Assembly (NCBI GenBank): GCA_913054485.1
Contig: CAJXHQ010000281.1
Span: 1-5,068 of the forward strand
Direction of reading: 5' to 3'
Length of the DNA: 5,068 bases
Source of the DNA: an uncultured Paracoccaceae bacterium
GTDB lineage: Bacteria; Pseudomonadota; Alphaproteobacteria; Rhodobacterales; Rhodobacteraceae
Shown: positions 1 through 5,068 of the stretch, one piece after another
Layout: every line of letters starts with the position of its first letter
Position numbering within the stretch: the stretch's first letter is position 1
Notes under the pieces: generated by a model
What the model was told of the DNA's origin: nothing
Database searches by the model: none
The model's input: the letters and a program-made list of their open reading frames with translations, nothing else
Made by a program: the position numbers and the translations under genes

Positions 1-981
1 TTCAAACCGGGTCACCGCTCGGCGGATCGCCTCAGGGGTCTGGCTGGAGAAGAACAGGCCTGTCTGCCCATCCAGGATACTGTCCCGCGTGCCGCCGCGC
101 CCGTAGGCCAGCACCGGGGTGCCGCAGGCCATCGCCTCAACCGGAACAATGCCGAAGTCCTCCTCGGCCGGGAAGACCAGGGCCCTTGCCCCCTGGTAGA
201 GGCCGGGCAGATCCTCAAACGGCACCCTGCCCAGCAGCTGCACGTTGGGCGGCAGGGTCTTTTGCAGCTCTTCCCGGTGGCTGCCGTCGCCAACCACCAG
301 AAGCTTGCGGTCCAGCCCGCGGAAAGCCTCGATCACCAGGTCGGCACGCTTGTAGGGCACCAGTTCGGACACAAAGAGGTAGTGGTCGCGCGGCAGCGGC
401 GGATCGGCCAGCCTGTAAGCCTCCAGATCGACCGGCGGATGCACCACGTCCGCTCCGCGGTTGTAGCAGCGCCGGATCCGCTCCGCGACGAAGCTGGAGT
501 TGGCAACAAACCGGTCCACCCGGGCCGCAGTGGTCACGTCCCAGATCCGCAGCCGGTGCGCTAAGTGCGAAAAATACTGCCTCCCGGCCCAGCCCAGCTG
601 ACGGCTGTAGGCACCGTAGTGGTCCCAGATATAGCGCATCGGCGTGTGGGTATAGCAGACATGCGCTGCCCCCGGCGGCACAATCACGCCCTTTGCCGGG
701 CCGCTTTCCGAGGAGATCACCAGATCGTACCCGGTGAAGTCCAGCTCCTCCAGGGCACGCGGCATCAGCCCGAGATACTTCTGGTAGTGGCGTTTTGCGC
801 CGGGCAGGCGCGCGATGAAACTTTCGGTGATCGGGCGGCTGTTGATCAGATCCGACAAGCGGCTGCGGTCGGCGACATGGGTGAAGAGATCCGCCTCCGG
901 GGAGAGCCGGATCAGCTCCTCCAGCACCCGCTCGCCGCCGCGCATGCCGACCAGCCAGTAGTGCACGATGGCCACCCTCAT
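1..981 (-). CDS. GT4-like (GT-B fold) glycosyltransferase, 3' end cut by window edge
   Basis: The 327 visible residues run open to the window edge, so the C-terminus is missing. The start ATG at 979-981 gives the usual N-terminal strand MRVAIVHYWL, followed by a GMRGGE glycine-rich loop (residues 12-17) where acceptor or donor binds in GT-B enzymes. Other family-like blocks are SSESGPAKG (about 91-98), CYTHTPMRYIWD (109-120) and NSSFVAERI (161-169). The C-terminal nucleotide-sugar domain starts near 200, with PYKR at 209-212 (basic residues K211/R212 of the donor site) and the EX7E motif of retaining GT4 enzymes, E274 and E282, in EDFGIVPVE. It is probably a cytoplasmic enzyme adding one sugar of a lipid-linked repeat unit. 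Overall it resembles mannosyltransferase-like O-antigen/EPS enzymes, but donor and linkage cannot be read from sequence. It starts 12 bases after the kinase stop, with a G-run (987-991) as a weak ribosome site, so it is probably in the same operon. Confidence 0.93.
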   Translation of the reverse strand, partial: MRVAIVHYWLVGMRGGERVLEELIRLSPEADLFTHVADRSRLSDLINSRPITESFIARLPGAKRHYQKYLGLMPRALEELDFTGYDLVISSESGPAKGVIVPPGAAHVCYTHTPMRYIWDHYGAYSRQLGWAGRQYFSHLAHRLRIWDVTTAARVDRFVANSSFVAERIRRCYNRGADVVHPPVDLEAYRLADPPLPRDHYLFVSELVPYKRADLVIEAFRGLDRKLLVVGDGSHREELQKTLPPNVQLLGRVPFEDLPGLYQGARALVFPAEEDFGIVPVEAMACGTPVLAYGRGGTRDSILDGQTGLFFSSQTPEAIRRAVTRFE

Positions 982-993
982 GCCCGCCCCCGC

Positions 994-3207
994 TCAGTAA
1001 TCATAAGAATACATATCGCTTTCGCGGGCAGCTGCGTCCTTGCGGCGCACCATGGTCATGACAACGCCCGCCACAACCGCGCCTGCCCCCTCCAGCCGCT
1101 GGATCGAACGCAGGACCACCTTGGCCGGGGTGCTGCCGCTGCGCACCGCATAAATGGTGGCATCGGCATGTTTCGCCAGCAGCATGGAATCCGCCAGGTG
1201 CAGCACCGGCGGCGCATTGACAATAATCACGTCATAGCGCGCCGACATCCGCGACAAGAGGCCGGAGAACAGGTTCGACGTCAGCAGGTCCGCCGCATCG
1301 CTGGTCGGGCGCAGCGGGCCGATCACATCCGCGCCGATCAGTCGGGAATGACGCGGCAGATCTTTCATCTTATCGCCCCGCTCCAGATAGCTCACCAGGC
1401 AGCCGCCTTCCGGTGGCATGCTCAGCGCCTTCATCACATCCGGCCGCCGCAGATCCGCGTCCAGCAGCAGCACCGAGGTTTTCGAGCTGCTGAGATCGCT
1501 TGCCAGCGCGCAGGCGGTTGAGGTCTTGCCCTCCCCCGGTACCGAAGAGGTCACCAGCACCACCCGCGGACGGCCGACCCGTGAGACCTCGAACAGGTCG
1601 ATCCGGATCGAGCGGATGCGCTCCATGAAGGAAGAGGACCCGCGCCCCGCGACTTCGCGCTGCAGCCATTTGTACTTGCGCCCGAAGTGGCGCACATAGG
1701 GCAGCGGCGCCAGCACGTGGCGCTGGGTCAGGGCGCGCAGCTCTGCCGACGTGGTCACCGGCGCGCGCACCAGGTTGCGGATGAAGACAGTGGCAATGGC
1801 CAGCGACAGGCCAAACAGGAAGGCCATCGCCACAAACAGAGTCTTGCGCGGGCTGGTCGGCACCACCGGCACTTCGGCGCGGCCGATCACGCGGGCTTCG
1901 GGCACCTGGAAATCCGCCTGCGCGCTGGTTTCCTTGTAACGCGCGAGGAAGTTCTCATAGACCGCGCGGGTGGCTTCCGCTGTACGTTCCAGCTGGCTCA
2001 GCCGGACCGAGGCCTTGGACAATGAATCCGCGCGCTCCGACACCAGCGCGATCTGCCCGCGCAGCGCATCTTCGCGATTGCGGGTCACCACCACGTCACT
2101 GCGCATCTCCTCTACCCGCCGTTTCAGCTCCGCCTCGATGGAGCGGTCGATATCGGCAATCTGGGCCGAGATGCGGATCATGTCAGGATGTTTGCGCCCG
2201 AAGGTGCTGCCCATCTGCGCGCGGGTGGAGGCCAGGCCGGTCCGCTGCTGCTGCAGCGTCTCCAGCAAAGGCGATGTCACCACATCCGCCACTGCCAGAA
2301 GCCCGCCGGCAAGCTGCAGCGTCTCCACCTGCCCCAGCCGCACCTCGGCATCGGCGCGGTCGGTGGCGCTGCCGACCAGCCGGGTGTTCAGCTCAGCCAG
2401 GAGCTGGTTGATGCTTTCCTCGTTGCCGCCGGCATTTTCGATCATGCTGGCTTTGAAATCCACCACTGCGGCATCGGCGCTCTGCACCTGTTCGCTCAGC
2501 TCCAGAAGCCGGTCCGACAGCCAGGTATTGGCCCGCACCGTGGCGTCCATCTTATTCTCCAGCTGGCTGTCGATATACTCGTTGGCCACCGCGTTTGCGA
2601 TCTGCGCCGCCAGCCGCGGGTTCGAGGATTTGTAATTGATCCCGATCGCAAAAGAGACCCCGATCTGCGTCACGCCAAGGTTGCCCCGCACCTCGTCGAT
2701 CACCCAGGATCGCAGGGTCTCCTCCGGCAGGGCGGCGGCCACCACATGCGGCGGCTGGCCGCCGCGGGCCAGGCGCTTGGCCTTGGAAAACAGCGGCTCC
2801 GGCCGCGGCGCCCGCGTGTCAAATGCCGGCGGGTCGATCAGCCCCAGACGGTCCACCACCTTGCCGATCAGCACGTTGGACCGCAGCATTACCACCTCGC
2901 CCGCAATGACCGAATTGGTGACATTGAGGTTCGAGACCACCTCCTCGACCGGGGTGATCCGCTCTTCGCGGGTGTCCAGAAGGACCTGCGAATAGGCTGT
3001 GTAGACGGGTGACACAAACTGAAGATAGACCAGCATCGCAACAACTGCGCCCACGGTCAGTGAAGTGATGAAGCGGATATTCACCCGCAAAACCGAATAG
3101 AGGTAGACCAGATCTATCGACTGGAAGGGCGATCCCCAGGAGTCAGCCGGGGCGGCGTTTGGCGCCTCTGCGGCCTGATCCTGCCTGTTTCGCAGCTGTT
3201 CCATCAT
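994..3207 (-). CDS. Polysaccharide co-polymerase with C-terminal BY-kinase domain (Wzc/ExoP-like)
   Basis: This 737-residue protein is the usual length for a fused chain-length regulator and bacterial tyrosine kinase. Order of parts: cytoplasmic N-tail; Wzz domain with first membrane helix at about 46-66; periplasmic region with coiled coil from about 200 to 425, including the GRKHPDM block (337-343) and a GNVR-like segment (about 403-426); proline-rich PVVPTSPRK (447-455) leading into the second membrane helix (456-476); then the cytoplasmic kinase. The kinase shows the EX2RX2R oligomerisation motif (E529, R532, R535), Walker A SSVPGEGKTS (554-563, K561), Walker A' LLDADLRRP (D583, D585) and a Walker B-like IIVNAPP, where the expected Asp is Asn664. 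The tail MYSYDY carries Y733, Y735 and Y737 as likely autophosphorylation sites. Family knowledge says such proteins control chain length by cycling between phosphorylated oligomers and unphosphorylated forms. The start ATG overlaps the OPX stop (ATGA), and a second ATG follows at once. Confidence 0.95.
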   Translation of the reverse strand: MMEQLRNRQDQAAEAPNAAPADSWGSPFQSIDLVYLYSVLRVNIRFITSLTVGAVVAMLVYLQFVSPVYTAYSQVLLDTREERITPVEEVVSNLNVTNSVIAGEVVMLRSNVLIGKVVDRLGLIDPPAFDTRAPRPEPLFSKAKRLARGGQPPHVVAAALPEETLRSWVIDEVRGNLGVTQIGVSFAIGINYKSSNPRLAAQIANAVANEYIDSQLENKMDATVRANTWLSDRLLELSEQVQSADAAVVDFKASMIENAGGNEESINQLLAELNTRLVGSATDRADAEVRLGQVETLQLAGGLLAVADVVTSPLLETLQQQRTGLASTRAQMGSTFGRKHPDMIRISAQIADIDRSIEAELKRRVEEMRSDVVVTRNREDALRGQIALVSERADSLSKASVRLSQLERTAEATRAVYENFLARYKETSAQADFQVPEARVIGRAEVPVVPTSPRKTLFVAMAFLFGLSLAIATVFIRNLVRAPVTTSAELRALTQRHVLAPLPYVRHFGRKYKWLQREVAGRGSSSFMERIRSIRIDLFEVSRVGRPRVVLVTSSVPGEGKTSTACALASDLSSSKTSVLLLDADLRRPDVMKALSMPPEGGCLVSYLERGDKMKDLPRHSRLIGADVIGPLRPTSDAADLLTSNLFSGLLSRMSARYDVIIVNAPPVLHLADSMLLAKHADATIYAVRSGSTPAKVVLRSIQRLEGAGAVVAGVVMTMVRRKDAAARESDMYSYDY

Positions 3208-4475
3208 CCCGGCTCCTTCAGCGATTCCGGGGGTTTCACAACCACCACCAGCAGGTCACCCGGCACCAGCTCATCAAAGGGCTGCAGGATCAGGTTTTTC
3301 ACGCCTTCCGCCTCACGGCGGCGCACCTGAAATTCGATCAGAAGCGAGGATTCCAAACCCCGCGCAGCACTCATCCATTGCCGCAGAAGCCCCAACCTGT
3401 CCTCCAGCGAAGCGCGGGTGGAGAGCAGTTTCTTGATGTCGCTCCAATAGCGCTGGGATTCCGACACCAATGTCTTTTCCCGCTCCGCATCAAACTGCGA
3501 GAGCTGACCGCGCAGGGTGGCAAGCTGCACCCGCGCGGCCGATCGTTCCTCGCGCAGTTCCAGCAGAATATCCTCGGCCCGGGTGACCGCCAGAACCCGC
3601 ACGTTCACATCCGCTTTCGGCACCAGCTCGCGTGCGACCAGATCTTCGATCCGCGCCAGCTCGCTCCGCGTCACCTCCAGCGCCTGGGCCAGCACGTCCT
3701 CGCGCTGGTTCAGCAGCGAGATCCGTTCTTCCGCTTCTGACACAGCTTCACCCAGCAGCAGCCGCCGCGCCGTTGTGTCGCCAATTTCCAGGGTAATAAT
3801 CTGATCCTCGTTGATCTTATGTTCGTCGAACAGCTCGCGGTTCACGCCGGGGCGCACGTCCTGCGGCACATTTGCCCAGCGAACGCTGTCTTCGCCCTTC
3901 AGCCGCGCCTGCACCCGGGCGTATTGCGCCGCCAGCAAAGCCAGATCGTATTCCAGACTGGACAGCGTGCCTTCCAGATTGCGCCGCTCCAGCACCCGGG
4001 CTTCTTCATTGTTGGCCGAAATCGCCGCGCCGCCAGCCAGGCCGACGGCCTGCTCTGCGGTCAGGAAGGGCTGGAAATCATAGTTGCCGGGATCGCGAAC
4101 GTCGCCGAGCACAAATACCGGACGGAAGCTGGCAATCGACAGCTCCACCGCCGGGCTGACAAAAATCTCGCGCTCCACATAGGTGTGCCGGATCAGTTTA
4201 CGCGCGTCGCCGACCGAGATCGCCGCGACCGGCATGCCGCCGATGAAGGGCAGCTGCACCATGCCATCGCGCCCCACGGTGAACAGCTGCGGCGGGTCGT
4301 CGTCATCAAGGATATCAAATTCCAGTTCGTCGCCGACGTTGATCTTATAATTATCCGGGGCCGCAGCCTGCGCCAGCGCGGGCAAAGCCGCGCAGAGCGC
4401 CACGCCCAGCAGGCGCTTCGCCGCAGCCAATCCTCCCGATCCGGCCCGCATAAACTGGAAAATACCGCCCCCCAT
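3204..4475 (-). CDS. ExoF-like polysaccharide export (OPX) protein with inserted helical hairpin
   Basis: This 423-residue secreted protein is numbered from the ATG at 4473-4475. A signal peptide runs to an AQA site at about residue 37 (hydrophobic core LLGVALCAALPAL); no convincing lipobox is seen, unlike Wza. The Poly_export domain covers about 41-114 (NYKINVGDELEF to VSPAVELSI), then an SLBB beta-grasp begins with VFVLGDVRDPGNY (120-132). A long helical region (about 168-375) resembles the hairpin of type I secretion adaptors. The chain returns to an SLBB-like end, QVRRREAEG (383-391) and VPGDLLVVVV (404-413), and stops without an amphipathic C-terminal helix of Wza type. It should carry polymer across the periplasm and perhaps needs a separate outer-membrane barrel; that last part is inference. 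The longest start is the ATG at 4497-4499 (431 residues), directly after an in-frame TAA, but it has no ribosome site and gives an overlong acidic N-tail. The ATG at 4475 has GGGGA seven bases upstream. A third ATG at 4449-4451 is also possible. Confidence 0.92.
   Translation of the reverse strand: MGGGIFQFMRAGSGGLAAAKRLLGVALCAALPALAQAAAPDNYKINVGDELEFDILDDDDPPQLFTVGRDGMVQLPFIGGMPVAAISVGDARKLIRHTYVEREIFVSPAVELSIASFRPVFVLGDVRDPGNYDFQPFLTAEQAVGLAGGAAISANNEEARVLERRNLEGTLSSLEYDLALLAAQYARVQARLKGEDSVRWANVPQDVRPGVNRELFDEHKINEDQIITLEIGDTTARRLLLGEAVSEAEERISLLNQREDVLAQALEVTRSELARIEDLVARELVPKADVNVRVLAVTRAEDILLELREERSAARVQLATLRGQLSQFDAEREKTLVSESQRYWSDIKKLLSTRASLEDRLGLLRQWMSAARGLESSLLIEFQVRRREAEGVKNLILQPFDELVPGDLLVVVVKPPESLKEPG
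3213..3218 (-). promoter_or_regulatory. Ribosome-binding site of the co-polymerase/kinase gene
   Basis: AAGGAG lies inside the last codons of the OPX gene, five bases before the first ATG (3205-3207) and eight before the second, in-frame ATG (3202-3204). Spacing suits either; the start choice changes the protein by only one Met. The site plus the ATGA stop-start overlap points to translational coupling, fitting for two proteins that act as one export complex. Confidence 0.7.
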
Positions 4476-4482
4476 CAATCCG

Positions 4483-4487
4483 TCCCC
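4483..4487 (-). promoter_or_regulatory. Ribosome-binding site candidate for the OPX gene
   Basis: GGGGA lies seven bases before the ATG at 4473-4475. Neither the upstream ATG (4497-4499) nor the downstream one (4449-4451) has a comparable site at a normal distance. It directly follows the stop of the small ORF, so ribosomes ending there could restart here. The match to the consensus is partial. Confidence 0.4.
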
Positions 4488-4488
4488 G

Positions 4489-4587
4489 TCAAACAGCATT
4501 TAAGAAACTGGTGCAGTTTGAGGCAGAGTCACGCCCTGCCGTTATTTCCTGCCTTCCAGGGCAAAGAATTCCGCTCTGGGGTATCAT
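4489..4587 (-). CDS. Possible 32-residue coupled small ORF between GMC and OPX genes
   Basis: The GMC stop overlaps an ATG in an ATGA (4584-4587), and a perfect AGGAGG lies five bases upstream of that ATG. The frame runs 32 codons (starting MIPQSGILCPGRQE, ending TSFLNAV) and stops with TGA at 4489-4491, thirteen bases before the preferred OPX start. No motif, membrane helix or signal peptide is seen. Two cysteines are present (residues 9 and 25). Codon use argues against a conserved protein: about half of its third positions are A or T, including ATA, TTA, CTT and GTT, whereas the neighbouring genes strongly prefer G or C. It may be a leader peptide that carries ribosomes to the OPX gene, or a by-product of the ribosome site. 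Not a recognised family. Confidence 0.3.
   Translation of the reverse strand: MIPQSGILCPGRQEITAGRDSASNCTSFLNAV
4505..4519. repeat. 15-base perfect palindrome AAACTG-N3-CAGTTT
   Basis: Six-base arms are exact inverted copies around a three-base centre (GTG on the plus strand, CAC on the minus). It lies five bases upstream of the longest OPX start and within the small ORF frame. As RNA it would form a small hairpin just before that ATG, and as DNA it has the shape of a dimeric regulator site. No T-run follows, so it is not an intrinsic terminator. Function is not shown. Confidence 0.5.
4521..4562 (-). repeat. Interleaved short inverted repeats in the GMC-OPX gap
   Basis: Three exact pairings can be read in the transcript: GCCCTG (4557-4562) with CAGGGC (4533-4538); AGGCAG (4549-4554) with CTGCCT (4521-4526); and GGCAG (4536-4540) with CTGCC (4522-4526), the last with a nine-base loop. 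The pairings share or cross arms, so they compete or could form a pseudoknot. None is followed by a T-run. Short GC-rich stems arise easily by chance in such DNA, so a regulatory role is only a possibility. Confidence 0.3.
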
Positions 4588-5068
4588 CCGGCCCTCCTGA
4601 TCTGTGATTTTAAATGGTCGGCCAGCCGGATCGCCATGGCGACCATCATCAGCGTCGGATTGGCGTGGCCCGGCGTCGGCATCACCGATCCGCCAGCCGC
4701 ATAAAGCCCCATCACGTCGTGCAGCCGCTGATCCGCATTCACCACACCTGCCTTGGGGCTGTCTGCCATCCGCGTGGTGCCCGCTGTGTGGCCCATGTCG
4801 ATCACCACCGCGGCCTCCGGCGCGTTTTCCAGGATCCACTCCGGCAACTGCGGGTCCGGCAGGCCGGCCGCAACAAAGGACTGCCGCAGCACCTGCCCCA
4901 TCCGCAGCAAGGTGCGCCGCGCCGGTGCCCCGGCACTCCAGGCCGCCTGCGGCAGCGGCATCCCCAGCGCGTCGCGGGTCTCAGACAGGGAAATCCGGTT
5001 CTCCGGGTCCGGCGCCTGCTCCGCAATCGCCATGGCCGCAGCTCCGTCCAGCTTGTGCGGCAGCCCGC
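4584..5068 (-). CDS. GMC-family FAD-dependent oxidoreductase, C-terminal part (5' end cut by window edge)
   Basis: The frame is open to the window edge; 160 residues up to the TGA at 4584-4586 are visible, roughly the last third of a usual 500-550 residue enzyme. The segment matches the GMC C-terminal domain. It opens with PDPENRISLS (codons from about 5012 downward), a substrate-domain strand. The active-site block GHTAGTTRM follows, with its His at 4788-4790, then VVNADQRLHDVMGLYAAGGS and finally MPTPGHANPTLMMVAMAIRLAD, which contacts FAD. The catalytic pair is probably that His with the Asn at 4659-4661 (His-Asn type), with another His two residues before the Asn. GTTRM replaces the commoner GTCRM. 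GMC enzymes oxidise alcohols, sugars or sterols with FAD; the substrate here is unknown. The FAD-binding Rossmann part lies outside the window. Its position just upstream of export genes suggests a role in making or modifying the polymer or its precursor. Confidence 0.92.
   Translation of the reverse strand, partial: GLPHKLDGAAAMAIAEQAPDPENRISLSETRDALGMPLPQAAWSAGAPARRTLLRMGQVLRQSFVAAGLPDPQLPEWILENAPEAAVVIDMGHTAGTTRMADSPKAGVVNADQRLHDVMGLYAAGGSVMPTPGHANPTLMMVAMAIRLADHLKSQIRRAG
4593..4598 (-). promoter_or_regulatory. Perfect Shine-Dalgarno AGGAGG inside the GMC 3' end
   Basis: The sequence AGGAGG is read as two Arg codons near the GMC C-terminus (QIRRAG). AGG is a rare Arg choice next to the CGC/CGG codons that dominate here, so the hexamer looks kept for ribosome binding. 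It sits five bases before an ATG that overlaps the GMC stop. The only frame it serves directly is the 32-codon small ORF at 4489-4587; the OPX starts are about 90 to 120 bases further on. Confidence 0.55.

Noticed and set aside
565..1521. A 318-codon plus-strand open frame spanning the glycosyltransferase/kinase junction
   Set aside because: It lies opposite two well-supported genes. Its residues (many His, Arg, Gln, Ala) are what antisense reading of GC-rich coding DNA gives, and no domain is recognisable.
2188..3012. A 274-codon plus-strand open frame opposite the co-polymerase
   Set aside because: It is a shadow of the kinase gene, rich in His/Gln/Arg with no motif.
4363..4390. Cysteine in the OPX signal region as a lipoprotein site
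   Set aside because: The context is V-A-L-C, with Leu before the Cys; lipoboxes need a small residue there. The later AQA site fits signal peptidase I better.
4497..4499. ATG at 4499 as the OPX start
   Set aside because: No ribosome site precedes it, a TAA and a hairpin sit directly upstream, and it adds an acidic tail to the signal peptide. It was not excluded outright.
4505..4562. Intrinsic terminator between the GMC and OPX genes
   Set aside because: The stems are short and none is followed by a T-run on the transcribed strand.
3819..4607. A 262-codon plus-strand open frame opposite the OPX gene and the gap
   Set aside because: The His/Arg/Gln-rich composition and full overlap with a gene of clear domain structure mark it as antisense noise.
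1..5068. CRISPR, phage-defence, insertion sequence or RNA gene
   Set aside because: No regularly spaced repeats, transposase motifs, terminal inverted repeats or tRNA/rRNA-like segments were seen; coding genes account for nearly all of the window.

Overview
The window is GC-rich and all its real genes read on the minus strand, packed head to tail as one apparent operon. Codon choice (strong G/C at third positions) and the protein types (an ExoF-like export protein, an ExoP/Wzc-like co-polymerase kinase) suggest an alphaproteobacterium, perhaps the Rhodobacteraceae/Roseobacter group. The taxonomic call is inference from style, not from a marker gene.

In transcription order (right to left): (1) the C-terminal part of a GMC-family flavin oxidoreductase (5068 to 4584, start outside the window). 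(2) A gap of about 100 bases that is unusually structured. It begins with a perfect Shine-Dalgarno on the last codons of the GMC gene, could encode a 32-residue peptide, and holds several short inverted repeats. (3) An outer-membrane/periplasmic polysaccharide export (OPX) protein of the ExoF type (4475 to 3204). (4) A 737-residue polysaccharide co-polymerase with a C-terminal bacterial tyrosine kinase domain (3207 to 994), overlapping the OPX gene by 4 bases. (5) The first 327 residues of a GT-B, family-4-like glycosyltransferase (981 to 1, end outside the window), starting 12 bases after the kinase stop.

Together this is part of an exopolysaccharide or capsule cluster of the Wzx/Wzy-dependent kind. 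The glycosyltransferase would help build the lipid-linked repeat unit in the cytoplasm. The co-polymerase in the inner membrane would set chain length and couple polymerisation to export. The OPX protein would carry the polymer across the periplasm. The role of the GMC oxidoreductase is unknown; it may oxidise a sugar, lipid or alcohol tied to the polymer. No flippase, polymerase, initiating transferase, RNA gene, mobile element or CRISPR array is visible.

The points most worth a second look are a type-I-secretion-adaptor-like helical hairpin inserted in the OPX protein, an Asp-to-Asn change in the Walker B motif of the kinase, and the structured GMC-OPX junction. No wholly new system can be claimed from this window.
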